This document shows positions 54,324-64,000 of a stretch of 64,000 bases of DNA, piece after piece. The position numbers and the translations under genes were made by a program. Each line of letters begins with the position of its first letter. Within the stretch, counting starts at the first letter, position 1. The notes under the pieces are model-generated. The model was not told the DNA's origin, did not search any database, and saw only the letters and a program-made list of their open reading frames with translations. This DNA is from Nocardia mangyaensis (GTDB lineage Bacteria > Actinomycetota > Actinomycetes > Mycobacteriales > Mycobacteriaceae), in the NCBI RefSeq assembly GCF_001886715.1, contig NZ_CP018082.1, forward strand, positions 2,976,001 to 3,040,000, read 5' to 3'.

Positions 54324-57300
54324 TTACTGGTCGTTGCCGTCGAGCAGCGCGATGATCGCGTCGTCGTCGGCGGTGTCCAGGTCGGTGGCGCTGAGCGTCA
54401 GCGGCTCCGAATCCTTGGGTGCCGCGTGCAATCCGCGTACTCCGGCCAGGATTCGGTCCACTGCTGTCGAGGGGACGGTCCGGTTCGGATGCACTTCGGC
54501 CAAACGGCCGAGCAGTAGGTCGATCTCGGTCAGGATGGGCTCGGTGAGTTCGTCGTCCTTGGGAGTGATCTGCCCGCGGATGAATTCCGCCAACGAGGCA
54601 GGCGTCGGATAGTCGAAGATGACCGTGGTCGACATCTTCGCTCCGCCTGCCGTCGCCTTGAGCCTGTTGCGCAGTTCGACCGCGCTGAGCGAGTCGAAAC
54701 CCATGTCCAGGAACTTCTGATCCGCGTCGACCACGTCCGGGCCACTGTGCCCGAGCACGGCGGCGATATGACTCTTGATCAGGTCAAGTACCACGGTGTA
54801 CTGATCCTTTTCGGACAGTCCGACCAGCTTCTTGGCCAGCGCGCCCGCGTCGAAGCCGCGGGTGTCGACCCGCCTGCGGGTGGTCAGCAGCCCGCGCAGC
54901 AGCGGTGGCAGTTCCGCCAGGCCCGACGCGGTGCGCAGGGCCCCGATATCTATTGCGGTGGTGAGGGTGTGTGGCCTGCCGAGCAGCCGTGCCGCGTCGT
55001 ACACCGACAGGGCGAGCGGGGTGGGCATGGCTTGGAAACCGCCGCGGTTGATGCGGGAAAGGTCCGCGGCGTTGAGGGTTCCGGTCAGGCCGGTGGCTTG
55101 CTCCCACAGTCCCCATGCCATCGATGCCGCGGGCAGACCCCGGTGCTGGCGGTGCTGGGCGAGCGAGTCGAGGAAGGTGTTCGCTGCCGCGTAGTTCGCC
55201 TGAGCCGGTGCGCCCAACGCGCCTGCGGCGGAGGAGAACACGATGAAGTCGGTCAGATCCAGATGGCTGGTGTGCTGGTGCAGGTTCCAAGCGCCGTCCA
55301 CCTTGGCGGGCAGCACCGACTCCAGCTGTTCGACGTTCATCGTGGTGAACAACGCGTCGTCGAGTGTGCCTGCGGCGTGCACGACGGTGCCGAGCGGATG
55401 CTCGGCCGGGATCGCCGCGAGCAGGCTCCGCACAGCCTCGCCGTCGGCGGTGTCGCAGGCCGCGACCGTGACCTGCGCGCCGAGGTCGCTCAGTTCCCGC
55501 ACCAGTTCGGTGGCGCCGGGCGCGCAGGATCCACTGCGACTGGTCAGCAGCAGATGGCGGACGCCGTGTTCGGTCACCAGATGCTTGGCGAGCAGACCGC
55601 CGATGGTGCCGGTTCCACCGGTGATCAGGGCGGTGCCCGCCGGGTCGCGCGGCGCGGGCCAGGTCATGATCACCTTGCCGATGTGGCGCGCCTGGCTCAG
55701 ATAACGCAGCCCCTCGCGGGCGCGTCGGACGTCCCAGGAGGTGATGGGCGGCGGGGTGAGCACGCCGGAGGCGAACAGAGTCGAGAGTTCGGCGAGGATC
55801 TCCTGGAGCCGATCCAGTCCGGCATCGAGCAGGACGAAGGATCGGTAGTCGACACCCGGATGCGCGGCCGCGACGACGTCGGGCTCACGGACATCGACCA
55901 GGCCCATTTCGACGAAGCGCCCACCGTGTGGCAGCAGTCGCAAGGACGCGTCGACGAACTCATTCGCCAGACAGTCGAGGACGACGTCCACGCCCGCGCC
56001 GTCGGTCTGGGCCAGGAACTTCGGCTCGAACTCCACGGTGCGCGAGTTTCCGATGTGCGTGTCATCGAATCCGTTGTCGCGCAAGGTATCCCACTTGGGC
56101 ATGCTGGCGGTGGCGTAGATCTCGGCGCCGAAGTGGCGCGCCAGCTGTACCGCGGCCGTGCCGACGCCGCCGGTGGCCGCGTGGATGAGCAACTTCTCCC
56201 CGGCGCGCAGTCCGGCCAGGTCGTGCAGGGCGTAGTACGCGGTGAGATACACCGCGGGCACCGCGGCGGCCTGCGCGAAACTCCATCCCCGTGGAATCGG
56301 CGTCACCAGCCGTCGATCGGTGACGACGGTGCTCGCCATGGCGGCGAACATGCCCATCACCCGGTCACCGGGTGCGAAATCGGTGACGTCCGAAGCGACT
56401 TCGACGACGATGCCCGCGCCCTCGCCGCCCAGCGCGGCGCTCTCGTCGGGGTACATGCCGAGGCAGATGAGCACATCCCGGAAGTTCACGCCGGCCGCGC
56501 GCATCGCCACCCTGATCTGTCCGTCGGCCAGCGGCGTCGTCACGAGTTCTGGGGCCAGTGGGAGGATCTCGACATTGTCGAGGGTGCCCCGCTCGGTGAT
56601 GCTGAGTTGCCACTGCTGTTCGGTGATGTCGATGGCCGTCGGCGGTGTCTCCACCCGGGCCAGGCGTCGCCCGTACAGGACGCCGCGCCGCAGGACCGCC
56701 TCGGGTTCGTCGCAGGCCAGAGCCGTGGCGACGGTTTCCACCGTGCACGGCTCGGTCCCGACGTCGAGTTGGATGATCCGCCCGGGGTTCTCGGTCTGCG
56801 CGCTGCGCAGCATGCCCCATACGGTGGCCGCCGCCAGGTCGGCGATGTCCTCGCTGGTCTCGACCGCCACCACCGAGCGCGTAGTGACGACCAATGTCGT
56901 CGCGCTCAACGCACCCTCGGCGAGCACGGCTTGCGCTTGCCCGAGCACCCAGGCGAGTTCGTCGCGGATCTCGCGCGGCAGTTCGCCACCGGCCTCTCGC
57001 CCGCCGACCGGCAGAATGATCGCGTCCGGCGCCGGCCCGTCGCCGAGGGCCGCCACCAGCGCGGCGACATCCGGGTACGCCGGAATCTGCACGCCGTCGG
57101 CGGATTCGAGGAGGCCGCGCACCGAATCCTCGGCGCCACTGCCGAGTACCACCCACGCACCCGAGCGGGCCGGAACTTTCAGGGTGCGCGCCGACACCGG
57201 CATCCATTCGATGCCGAACAGCGAATCCTGCGGGCGCGCGGCGTCCTGCTCGCCACGCAGTTTGTCCGCGGAGACCTCGAGCAGGACCAGCGAATCGACT

Positions 57301-60300
57301 GTGGCGACGGTCATCCCGGCGGCGTCGGCGAGAGTGACGGTCACTCGATCCGGCCCGGCCATCCCGAGGCGCACCCGCAGCGCCGTCGCGCCGACGGCGT
57401 GCAAGGTCACGCCCTCCCATGCGAACGGCAGACGCAATGTGCCGGAGTCGCCGGTGGGAAGGAAGGCCTCCAGCCCGCCGCACGCCTGGATGGCTGCGTC
57501 CAGCAAGGCCGGATGCAAGCCGAACTGCGCGACTTCCGCGTCGCGCTCCTGGGGCAGCGCCACTTCGGCGAACACGTCGTCGCCGCGCCGCCAGACCGCG
57601 TTGAGACCGCGGAACAGCGGACCGTACTGGTAGCCGAGCTCAGCGAGGCGCTCGTAGGAGCCGGTCAGGTCGATCGGTGTGGCCCCGACCGGCGGCCACA
57701 CCGAAAGGCCTTGTGCCGCAGTGGCTTGGCCGATGTCGACCGGAGTGACCGCGCCTTCGGCGTTGGTCGTCCACGGACGGGTCTCGTCCAGCGCGTCGGC
57801 GTCGGTGTCGAGCCTGGAATGAACGGAGATGCCCCGGTCACCGGACTCGCGCGGTTCGGTGACCACGACCTGTACCTGCACACCGCCCTGTTCGGGCAAC
57901 ATCAACGGAGCCATCATGGTGAGTTCCTCGACCTTGGCGCAGCCGAGCCGCTCACCCGCGTACAGAGCCAGCTCCACCAGCGCCGCGCCCGGCACGAGTA
58001 CGGTGCCGAGCACCGCGTGGTCGGCGAGCCAGGGGTGCGTTCTCAGCGACAGGCGTGAGGTGAACACGGTGCGGTCGCCGTCGGGCAGCGCCAGGACCGC
58101 GGCCAGCAACGGATGACCCACCGCGCCGATGCCGAGACTGCCCGCGTCGCCGGCGGGTGCGAACATCTCGACCCAGTAGCGTTCCCGCTGGAAGGCGTAG
58201 GTGGGCAGCTCGACCCGCTGGCGGGGCGCGGGATAGAGCCGGGTCCAATCCACCGGCACGCCGCGCACGAACGCCTCGGCCAGCGAGGTGAACAAACGAA
58301 CGGGCCCGCCTTCCTCGCGGCGGAGCGAACCGGTGACGACGAACCCGTCCGGATCGGCCTCGGCGACCTCGAGGGTGTCCGCGATGGCGGGGACGAGCAC
58401 CGGATGCGGGCTCATCTCCAGGAAGGCTCGGTATCCGCGCTGATACATCTCGCGGGTGGTGCGTTCGAATTTCACCGGCAGTCGCAGATTGCGGTACCAG
58501 TAGTCGGCGTCCAGACCCTCGGGATCGATCGGTTCGGCGGTCACCGTCGAGCAGAACTCGATACCCGTGGTGTGCGCGGTGATTTCGGCCAGATCCGACA
58601 CGATGCGGTCGCGCAGAGCCTCCACCTGCTGCGAGTGCGAGGCGTAGTCCACCGGAATCCGATGGGTGCGAATCTCGAGGGGCGCGCAGGCTGCCGTGAA
58701 CTCATCCAGCGCGGTGGGCTCGCCGGAGACCACCGTGGCGGTCGGGCCGTTGAGGGCAGCCACCCCGATGCGATCGGCCCACGGGGTCAGCAGTTCCCGG
58801 GTCCGGTCGGCGTCCGCGGCCACCGACACCATGCCGCCGGTGCCGGCGAGGGCGACGATCGCCTTGCTGCGAAGGGTGACGATGCGCACGGCGTCCTCCA
58901 GCGACAGGGCGCCGGCGACGCAGGCAGCCGCGATCTCACCCTGGGAATGTCCGATCACGCCGTCGGGCTCGACCCCGAACGAACGCCAGACGGCCGCGAG
59001 CGAGACCATCATCGCGAACAGCGCGGGCTGCACCACATCGACACGGTCCAGGCTGGGGGCGTCCGCGCCGCCGGTCAGCACCTCGCGCAGTGACCAGTCG
59101 ACGTACGGAGCGAACGCCCGTTCGCACGCGTCGACGCGCTCGGCGAAGACCTCCGAGCCGGCCAGCAACTCGGTGGCCATGCCGACCCACTGCGCGCCCT
59201 GTCCGGGGAAAACGAACGCTGTCCTGCCCTTGACCGAGGCACGGCCGGAGACCACACGGTCGTTCGCCATGCCCGTGGCCATGGCTTCGATCCCGGCCAG
59301 CAACTCGGACCGCTCCCGCCCGATCACCACGGCCCGCTGCTCGAACAGCGTCCGCGTAGTGAGCAGCGAGTAGGCGACATCATCGACATCGGCCTCGGCG
59401 ACAGCGGCACCGAGCCGCCGCGCCTGCGCCGACAGCGCTTCGGGCGAACGGCCGGACACGACCCAGGCTCGGTGTGCGGGCACGGCACCGAGCGGGTCGA
59501 TGCCCGCGGCGAGGTCGTGCTCGGGAGCCTGTTCCAGGATGACGTGGGCGTTGGTGCCGCTGACACCGAAGGCCGACACAGCGGCACGGCGCGGATGGTC
59601 GGCGTCCGGCCACGGTCGGGTCGCGGTGGCCAGTGCGAGGTGACCTGTGCTCCAGTCCACGTGCGGTGTCGGCTCGTCCACGTGCAACGACGCGGGCAGG
59701 ACACCGTGCCGGAAGCTCTCGATCATCTTGATCACGCCGGCGACTCCGGCCGCGGCCTGGGTGTGCCCGATGTTGGATTTCACCGAACCGACCCAGATCG
59801 GATCTCCCTCGGCGCGTTGGCCGTAGGTGTCGAGCAGGGCTTCGGCCTCGATCGGGTCGCCGAGCGAGGTTCCGGTGCCGTGTGCCTCGATGACCTCCAC
59901 CTCGGCGGGGCTCAGCCGGGCGTCCTCGAGCGCCTGCCGGATGACCTTGCGCTGTGCCAGGCCGTTGGGCGCGGCCAGGCCGTTGCTGGCGCCGTCCTGG
60001 TTGACCGCGCTGCCACGGACCACCGCGAGCACCGGATGCCCGTGGCGCCGCGCGTCGGACAGCCGTTCCAAGATCAGAGTGCCCGCGCCTTCGCCGACGC
60101 CGAATCCGTCGGCTGCCTTGCCGAACGGCTTGCATCGTCCGTCCGGCGCGAGTGCGCCTTGCTGGCTGAAGCCGGCGAAGATGCCCGGAGTCGCCATGAT
60201 GGTGACACCACCGGCGACCGCCAGGGTCGATTCGCCGCGCCGCAACGACTGACAGGCCAGGTGAATCGCGACCAGCGACGAGGAGCAGGCGGTGTCGATG

Positions 60301-60902
60301 GACAGTGCGGGGCCTTCCAATCCCAGCGAGTAGGCCACTCGTCCGGAGGCCACGCTGCCGGTCACCCCGAGCATCAGATAGCCGGGATCGAGATCGGCGC
60401 CGGCACCCGCTCGCGCGGCGTAGTCCCCGGAGACCACGCCCGCGAAAACGCCGGTGCGGCTGCCGCGCAGGTCGGAGGGATCGATGCCGGCGCGCTCCAA
60501 CGCCTCCCAGGTCGTCTCCAGCAGCAGTCGCTGCTGGGGGTCGAGGGCGGGTGCTTCACGCGGACTGATTCCGAAGAACGCGGGGTCGAAATCTCCTGCG
60601 CTGTGCACGAATCCGCCGTCCCGCACCGAGGACTTGCCGGGCGAGTCGGGGTTCGGATCGTAGAGGTCCGCCACGTCCCAGCCGCGGTCGGCGGGGAACG
60701 GCTCGATCGCGTCCCGCTCGTCCATCACCAGCTGCCACAGATCCTCGGGCGTGAAGATGCCGCCCGGATACCGGCAGGCTGTGCCGATGATGGCGATCGG
60801 CTCGTGATCTTTGGATTCGAACTCCTTGAGCTGCCGCCGGGCATTGGTCAGATCGACAGCGGCTCGCTTGAGGTGGGTACGCAGTTCTTCTTCCGTGGCC
60901 AT
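54324..60902 (-). CDS. Single-module, fully reducing type I PKS (PKS3), methylmalonyl-specific
   Basis: 2192 residues from ATG 60902 with AGAAGGGA upstream. An N-terminal docking coil (1-33) precedes KS (60803-59520; active Cys in DTACSSS), AT (59220-58380; RVDVVQ, GHSQGE, YASH: methylmalonyl), DH (58114-57250; [12 protein letters not shown] and DAAIQ), ER (56610-55665; [24 protein letters not shown]), KR (55640-55060; [17 protein letters not shown]) and ACP (54800-54600; Ser codon 54690-54692). The module adds a reduced methyl-branched unit. The Tyr in GMYP is the residue linked to 2S methyl stereochemistry in studied ERs. There is no TE; the last 90 residues form a class-1 docking tail ending in an acidic helix. 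It might act once in an assembly line or iteratively like mycocerosate-type synthases; the docking ends favour the former. Confidence 0.95.
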   Translation of the reverse strand: MATEEELRTHLKRAAVDLTNARRQLKEFESKDHEPIAIIGTACRYPGGIFTPEDLWQLVMDERDAIEPFPADRGWDVADLYDPNPDSPGKSSVRDGGFVHSAGDFDPAFFGISPREAPALDPQQRLLLETTWEALERAGIDPSDLRGSRTGVFAGVVSGDYAARAGAGADLDPGYLMLGVTGSVASGRVAYSLGLEGPALSIDTACSSSLVAIHLACQSLRRGESTLAVAGGVTIMATPGIFAGFSQQGALAPDGRCKPFGKAADGFGVGEGAGTLILERLSDARRHGHPVLAVVRGSAVNQDGASNGLAAPNGLAQRKVIRQALEDARLSPAEVEVIEAHGTGTSLGDPIEAEALLDTYGQRAEGDPIWVGSVKSNIGHTQAAAGVAGVIKMIESFRHGVLPASLHVDEPTPHVDWSTGHLALATATRPWPDADHPRRAAVSAFGVSGTNAHVILEQAPEHDLAAGIDPLGAVPAHRAWVVSGRSPEALSAQARRLGAAVAEADVDDVAYSLLTTRTLFEQRAVVIGRERSELLAGIEAMATGMANDRVVSGRASVKGRTAFVFPGQGAQWVGMATELLAGSEVFAERVDACERAFAPYVDWSLREVLTGGADAPSLDRVDVVQPALFAMMVSLAAVWRSFGVEPDGVIGHSQGEIAAACVAGALSLEDAVRIVTLRSKAIVALAGTGGMVSVAADADRTRELLTPWADRIGVAALNGPTATVVSGEPTALDEFTAACAPLEIRTHRIPVDYASHSQQVEALRDRIVSDLAEITAHTTGIEFCSTVTAEPIDPEGLDADYWYRNLRLPVKFERTTREMYQRGYRAFLEMSPHPVLVPAIADTLEVAEADPDGFVVTGSLRREEGGPVRLFTSLAEAFVRGVPVDWTRLYPAPRQRVELPTYAFQRERYWVEMFAPAGDAGSLGIGAVGHPLLAAVLALPDGDRTVFTSRLSLRTHPWLADHAVLGTVLVPGAALVELALYAGERLGCAKVEELTMMAPLMLPEQGGVQVQVVVTEPRESGDRGISVHSRLDTDADALDETRPWTTNAEGAVTPVDIGQATAAQGLSVWPPVGATPIDLTGSYERLAELGYQYGPLFRGLNAVWRRGDDVFAEVALPQERDAEVAQFGLHPALLDAAIQACGGLEAFLPTGDSGTLRLPFAWEGVTLHAVGATALRVRLGMAGPDRVTVTLADAAGMTVATVDSLVLLEVSADKLRGEQDAARPQDSLFGIEWMPVSARTLKVPARSGAWVVLGSGAEDSVRGLLESADGVQIPAYPDVAALVAALGDGPAPDAIILPVGGREAGGELPREIRDELAWVLGQAQAVLAEGALSATTLVVTTRSVVAVETSEDIADLAAATVWGMLRSAQTENPGRIIQLDVGTEPCTVETVATALACDEPEAVLRRGVLYGRRLARVETPPTAIDITEQQWQLSITERGTLDNVEILPLAPELVTTPLADGQIRVAMRAAGVNFRDVLICLGMYPDESAALGGEGAGIVVEVASDVTDFAPGDRVMGMFAAMASTVVTDRRLVTPIPRGWSFAQAAAVPAVYLTAYYALHDLAGLRAGEKLLIHAATGGVGTAAVQLARHFGAEIYATASMPKWDTLRDNGFDDTHIGNSRTVEFEPKFLAQTDGAGVDVVLDCLANEFVDASLRLLPHGGRFVEMGLVDVREPDVVAAAHPGVDYRSFVLLDAGLDRLQEILAELSTLFASGVLTPPPITSWDVRRAREGLRYLSQARHIGKVIMTWPAPRDPAGTALITGGTGTIGGLLAKHLVTEHGVRHLLLTSRSGSCAPGATELVRELSDLGAQVTVAACDTADGEAVRSLLAAIPAEHPLGTVVHAAGTLDDALFTTMNVEQLESVLPAKVDGAWNLHQHTSHLDLTDFIVFSSAAGALGAPAQANYAAANTFLDSLAQHRQHRGLPAASMAWGLWEQATGLTGTLNAADLSRINRGGFQAMPTPLALSVYDAARLLGRPHTLTTAIDIGALRTASGLAELPPLLRGLLTTRRRVDTRGFDAGALAKKLVGLSEKDQYTVVLDLIKSHIAAVLGHSGPDVVDADQKFLDMGFDSLSAVELRNRLKATAGGAKMSTTVIFDYPTPASLAEFIRGQITPKDDELTEPILTEIDLLLGRLAEVHPNRTVPSTAVDRILAGVRGLHAAPKDSEPLTLSATDLDTADDDAIIALLDGNDQ

Positions 60903-61022
60903 TGTTCTTCCCTTCTGGACCGGAATGCGGCCTGGTGCTGTCGATGTCGGGCAACAGAACGCCGTGTCGAGCACTTCCGCTGCGGGGTGAGGCGAACTGT
61001 CCCAGCGTCGGATACGAGTGGG

Positions 61023-61074
61023 AAACCCCTAGCCGTCCCCTATCCCGGCAGGTAGGGGACGCGACTAGGGGTTT
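61023..61074. promoter_or_regulatory. 52-nt interrupted palindrome with four CCCCTA/TAGGGG half-sites
   Basis: Outer arms AAACCCCTAG (61023-61032) and CTAGGGGTTT (61065-61074) are perfect complements, as are inner arms CGTCCCCTA (61034-61042) and TAGGGGACG (61053-61061). The two left half-sites are 11 bp apart, the two right ones 13 bp, with 10 nt between inner arms. It lies 121-172 nt before PKS3 and 84-135 nt before the divergent secreted-protein gene. Two dimers or a tetramer binding here could control both directions. The rest of 60903-61157 shows no gene. Confidence 0.75.
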
Positions 61075-61157
61075 GCGGACAGCGTGGCGATCACGACAAT
61101 TCCGAGGGCACGGTTTCGACTGCCGGTCGGCTACTTCCGGCTGAGAGGGGTTTCCCT

Positions 61158-61997
61158 ATGCGCCAGGATCCATCACCGTCGGTTCGCGGACCGCTGCTGT
61201 CTGCGGCCTGCGCGCTGCTGCTCGCGACGGCCGGCTACAGCGTCGCGGGAGTGACACCAGCCTCCGCCGACGCACCGGGATGTAGTGCGCAGGCCCGCAT
61301 CGCATCGCTGGAACACGATCGCGATCTCGTGCTGAATCGACTCGGGCCGCTGCGGACGCTGCGCGGCCCGGCGGATCTGGCCGCGGTGTCGCTGGCGGGT
61401 TGGACACCGCTGTCCCACGGTGTCGTCAGCTACGCCGGGATGGGGATGGTTCTCACCGATACCGTGAGAGCCGCTGAGCTGCTGGTGAATTCGGTCGAGG
61501 GCCTCACCGCCGATCTTCCCGCGCCACTCACGGTCACAGCGGGCGAGCCCGCGGTGTTGTTCTATCGGTCGCTGGCGACCGGTGCGGACCTCGGCGATCC
61601 GGTCGAGGGCGACTACCCGTACGAACTGGCCGGGTGGGGCCACCTGGCCAAGTACACCCCGGGGGTGTATCCGGTGTCGGCGTCGCTGTGTCTCGACCCC
61701 ACCGACTGGTTCGTCCACGAGCGCGGCATCCACGCGCTTCCGTCGTTCGACATGCTCTGCCGCCCACCCGAGGAGGCGATCCGGGGTGGCGCTTCCGGTG
61801 CGCTCGAACCGAGTCTCCCCGATTCGTTCGGCATTCCGCATCCGCGGCTGTGGGACACCCACATCTGGCTGCGCCCGGACGGGGGCACACCGACGACCGC
61901 CATTCTGGACGATGTCCAGGAGGTGGCAGGTGTGGATTGGGAGTCGCACGAGAGCTTCTACTTTCCAGGGGAGTCCGGATCGGGCGGGCACCGCTGA
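61158..61997 (+). CDS. Secreted protein of unknown function
   Basis: 279 residues from ATG 61158 behind GAGAGGGG. A signal peptide covers about residues 1-38 (cleavage near ASADA). The mature protein of 240 residues has a first helical half (RIASLEHDRDLVLNRLGPLR, then MVLTDTVRAAELLVNSVEGL) and a second half rich in Trp, His, Tyr and Pro (YPYELAGWGHLAKYTPGVYP, LWDTHIWLRPDGG, WESHESFYFPGES). Three Cys are visible in the mature part. The clustered His/Asp (WDTHIW) could bind metal but this is a guess. I do not recognise the family. Its stop overlaps the next start (TGATG), so it is translated together with an FAD monooxygenase. Confidence 0.8.
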   Translation: MRQDPSPSVRGPLLSAACALLLATAGYSVAGVTPASADAPGCSAQARIASLEHDRDLVLNRLGPLRTLRGPADLAAVSLAGWTPLSHGVVSYAGMGMVLTDTVRAAELLVNSVEGLTADLPAPLTVTAGEPAVLFYRSLATGADLGDPVEGDYPYELAGWGHLAKYTPGVYPVSASLCLDPTDWFVHERGIHALPSFDMLCRPPEEAIRGGASGALEPSLPDSFGIPHPRLWDTHIWLRPDGGTPTTAILDDVQEVAGVDWESHESFYFPGESGSGGHR

Positions 61998-63766
61998 TGA
62001 CGAACCTCGACGTGGCGGTGCTGATCGTCGGCGGCGGTGGCTGCGGTCTGTCGGCCTCGATCTTCCTGGCGAACCTCGGCGTGGACCATCTGCTGGTCGA
62101 ACGCCGCTCGGGCACTTCACAGTTGCCGAAAGCCCACTATCTGAGCCAGCGCACGATGGAGCTGTACCGGCAGCACGGCATCGCCGAGCCGATCCTGCGA
62201 CAGGGCGCACCACTCGACAAGTTCGGAAAAGTCTGCTGGCAGACCTCACTCGGCGGTGACGGCCCGCTGGACGGCCGGATCATTCACGAATTGGACGCTT
62301 TCGGCGCGGGCGAGCTGGAACAGATCTACCGCGCCGACAGCCCGAGCGCGGCGACGAATCTGCCGCAGGTACGCCTGGAGCCACTGCTGCGCCACGAAGC
62401 CGAACAGCGCTCGCCGGGGCGCGTGCGATTCGACTGCGAACTGACCGAATGGATCTCCGACGCCGACGGCATCACCGCTCAACTGCGCGAAAACAGCAGC
62501 GGCCGTGAATATTCGGTGCGGACACGGTATCTGATCGCGGCGGACGGTGGCCGTACCGCGGCGGCCCGGGCGCGCATCCACATGGACGGGCTACGCCAGG
62601 TTCACCATGTGTCGACCGTGCATTTCTCCGCCGACCTGTCGCCCTGGCAGCGCGACGGCGCGCTGCTCACCTACTTCATCAGCCCGGACAACCCCGCGCA
62701 CACCGGTTCTGTTCTGGTGCAGATGGGCCCGACCTGGGGCAGGTTCTCCGAGGAATGGGGCATGCACTTCACAGCCGACCGCGACGACGCCGCGCTGAAG
62801 GATCCTGCTGCCGTCGCCGACCGGATTCGTGAGATTCTGAGGTTGCCGAACCTGAACCTCACCGTGCACCGCACGAGCAACTGGGCGATCGACGCGGTGC
62901 TGGCCTACCGCTACCGGGCGGGCCGGGTATTCCTGGCCGGTGACGCCGCCCACCGCATGCCACCGGCGGCCGGACTCGGGCTCAATACCGCGATCCAGGA
63001 CGCGCACAACCTCGCCTGGAAGCTCGCCGCGGTGGAATCGGGCTGGGCCACCGAAGATCTGCTCGATACCTACGAGTCCGAGCGCAGGCCGGTGGGACGG
63101 CGGAATCTGGACTGGGCGCTCGGCATCCTCACCAACTCGCAGGTCATCCTGGACGCGGCGCTCGGGTTGGGGCCGCATGTCCCGCGCATCGCGCGGAAGA
63201 TGTTCTTCCAGAACTATTTCGAGAACAGCGACCGCGGCGCGACCCAGCGGGCCCGCGCGGCGGACATACTCGGGACGCACCGGACCGATTGTCAGGCACA
63301 CGATCTCGAGCTCGGCGTTGCCTACGCCGAGGGCGCGCTGTGCCCGGACGGGACCACGGCGCACCCACCCTCCCCGATGGGCGACATCTACCGGCCGACC
63401 ACCCGTCCCGGCCATCGACTGCCGCATGCGTGGCTGCATCGGGACGGGGTGCGGCACTCCACCCTGGATCTGGCGGGCACGGGTGCGTTCGGCCTGATCA
63501 CGGGCGGCGAGGGTGACGGGTGGGAGCGGGCCGCCCGGCAGGTCGGCACCGAGCTCGGCGTGCCGATAGCGACGGCTCGAATCACCGAGACCGCGCCCGG
63601 AGCCTGGCATGACCGAGGCGGAGACTGGGCCTCGCTCAGCGGGATCGGTGCCTCGGGCGCGATCCTGGTGCGCCCGGACCAGCACGTCGCGTGGCGGTCG
63701 GGCGGTGCCGTCGCCGACCCCGCGGGGGAGCTCGCGGCTGCCCTGCGCGCGATCCTGCGCCGCTGA
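61997..63766 (+). CDS. FAD-dependent aromatic/polyketide monooxygenase (PHBH-type, group A)
   Basis: 589 residues. The ATG at 61997 shares one base with the previous stop. FAD/NADPH motifs: the dinucleotide site VGGGGCGLSAS (11-21), the DG motif LIAADGGRTAAAR (about 175-187) and the GD motif RVFLAGDAAHRMPPAAGLGLN (about 308-328). The thioredoxin-like C-terminal domain of polyketide and phenol hydroxylases follows, ending GAILVRPDQHVAWR, a typical closing motif. Such enzymes insert one oxygen using NAD(P)H. The closest groups act on aromatic polyketides, chlorophenols or resorcinols; the predicted linear polyene is a less usual substrate, so the true one is open. Divergence from PKS3 across a shared palindrome suggests co-regulation. 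Confidence 0.92.
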   Translation: MTNLDVAVLIVGGGGCGLSASIFLANLGVDHLLVERRSGTSQLPKAHYLSQRTMELYRQHGIAEPILRQGAPLDKFGKVCWQTSLGGDGPLDGRIIHELDAFGAGELEQIYRADSPSAATNLPQVRLEPLLRHEAEQRSPGRVRFDCELTEWISDADGITAQLRENSSGREYSVRTRYLIAADGGRTAAARARIHMDGLRQVHHVSTVHFSADLSPWQRDGALLTYFISPDNPAHTGSVLVQMGPTWGRFSEEWGMHFTADRDDAALKDPAAVADRIREILRLPNLNLTVHRTSNWAIDAVLAYRYRAGRVFLAGDAAHRMPPAAGLGLNTAIQDAHNLAWKLAAVESGWATEDLLDTYESERRPVGRRNLDWALGILTNSQVILDAALGLGPHVPRIARKMFFQNYFENSDRGATQRARAADILGTHRTDCQAHDLELGVAYAEGALCPDGTTAHPPSPMGDIYRPTTRPGHRLPHAWLHRDGVRHSTLDLAGTGAFGLITGGEGDGWERAARQVGTELGVPIATARITETAPGAWHDRGGDWASLSGIGASGAILVRPDQHVAWRSGGAVADPAGELAAALRAILRR

Positions 63767-63785
63767 GTCCTCGCCCGCCCACGGT

Positions 63786-64000
63786 CTACTCGCCCAGCCA
63801 CGCCCCCTGCGCGAGCAGCTCCCGCTGGACGGCGGTAGGGGACAGCTCGGCGGGGGTCGCCGCGACCAGCGCCGCCGCGACGCCCGCGGCCTGCCCGGTC
63901 GCGAAGGCCGTACCCATGACCCGCAGCGACGCACCGGCCTGCCGGTCACCGTCGACGACCCGGCCCGCGCCGAAGAGGTTCCCGGTGTCGGCGCTGCGCA
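63786..64000 (-). CDS. FAD-dependent oxidoreductase (PF12831-like), C-terminal fragment at window edge
   Basis: The frame is open to the window end; 71 codons are visible. It reads ADTGNLFGAGRVVDGDRQAG, then ASLRVMGTAFATGQAAGVAA and ends QRELLAQGAWLGE. The FGAGRVVDGDRQAGASLRVMGTAFATGQAAG stretch, split here by position 27/28, is the terminal FAD-contact region of the PF12831 oxidoreductase family. The gene converges on the monooxygenase, with 19 nt between stops. Its start and substrate lie outside the window. Confidence 0.8.
   Translation of the reverse strand, partial: RSADTGNLFGAGRVVDGDRQAGASLRVMGTAFATGQAAGVAAALVAATPAELSPTAVQRELLAQGAWLGE

Overview
The window is high-GC actinomycete DNA. 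Mycobacteriales-type gene families (PrrAB-like two-component pair, lipobox lipoproteins, full-length luciferase-like oxidoreductase relatives, Cfa-type methyltransferase, type I PKS with class-1 docking ends) suggest a Nocardia-like organism. That placement is an inference from families and codon use; no rRNA or marker gene is present.

Bases 1-31070 carry a modular type I polyketide operon on the + strand. PKS1 (5' end outside the window) holds a KSQ loading module and two extension modules; PKS2, coupled to it through an ATGA overlap, holds three more. All five extension modules are KS-AT-DH-KR-ACP with no enoylreductase, and AT motifs predict a propionyl starter and malonyl, malonyl, methylmalonyl, malonyl, malonyl extenders. 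The predicted chain is a conjugated pentaene (6-methyltridecapentaenoyl-ACP). There is no integral thioesterase; a stand-alone hotdog thioesterase and a small secreted four-cysteine protein follow on the same transcript, closed by a hairpin.

Bases 31100-32420 hold a deletion scar: a TetR gene and a divergent luciferase-like oxidoreductase have both lost their N-terminal halves and are joined tail-half to tail-half.

Bases 32600-39570 are an exported-protein and sensor region: a membrane-anchored esterase, a GlcNAc-6-sulfatase-like secreted enzyme, a Pro/Gly-repeat secreted protein, a degenerate nuclease-fold lipoprotein and a PrrA/PrrB-like two-component system. Three of these exported-protein genes share an upstream element (ACGATGAG-N4-CRRTGAGR, same orientation relative to each gene), which I propose is the target of the adjacent response regulator.

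Bases 39760-45600 are a branched-chain-amino-acid-type ABC import operon on the - strand (lipoprotein binding protein, fused LivH-LivM permease, LivG, LivF, then a TetR regulator), with a consensus-like promoter overlapped by a 24-nt palindrome.

Bases 45720-60902 are one long - strand operon: a fully reducing single-module methylmalonyl PKS (PKS3), a Cfa-family methyltransferase with altered active-site residues, a stand-alone thioester/fatty-acyl reductase-like SDR, an SRPBCC protein, a MacB/FtsX-type permease plus ATPase, a lipoprotein and a YhgE/Pip-type membrane protein. The set reads as synthesis, modification, release and export of a polyketide-lipid. Upstream and divergent lie a secreted protein of unknown function, an FAD monooxygenase and, on the opposite strand, the tail of an FAD oxidoreductase. 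The divergent promoter region contains a 52-nt interrupted palindrome with four CCCCTA/TAGGGG half-sites.
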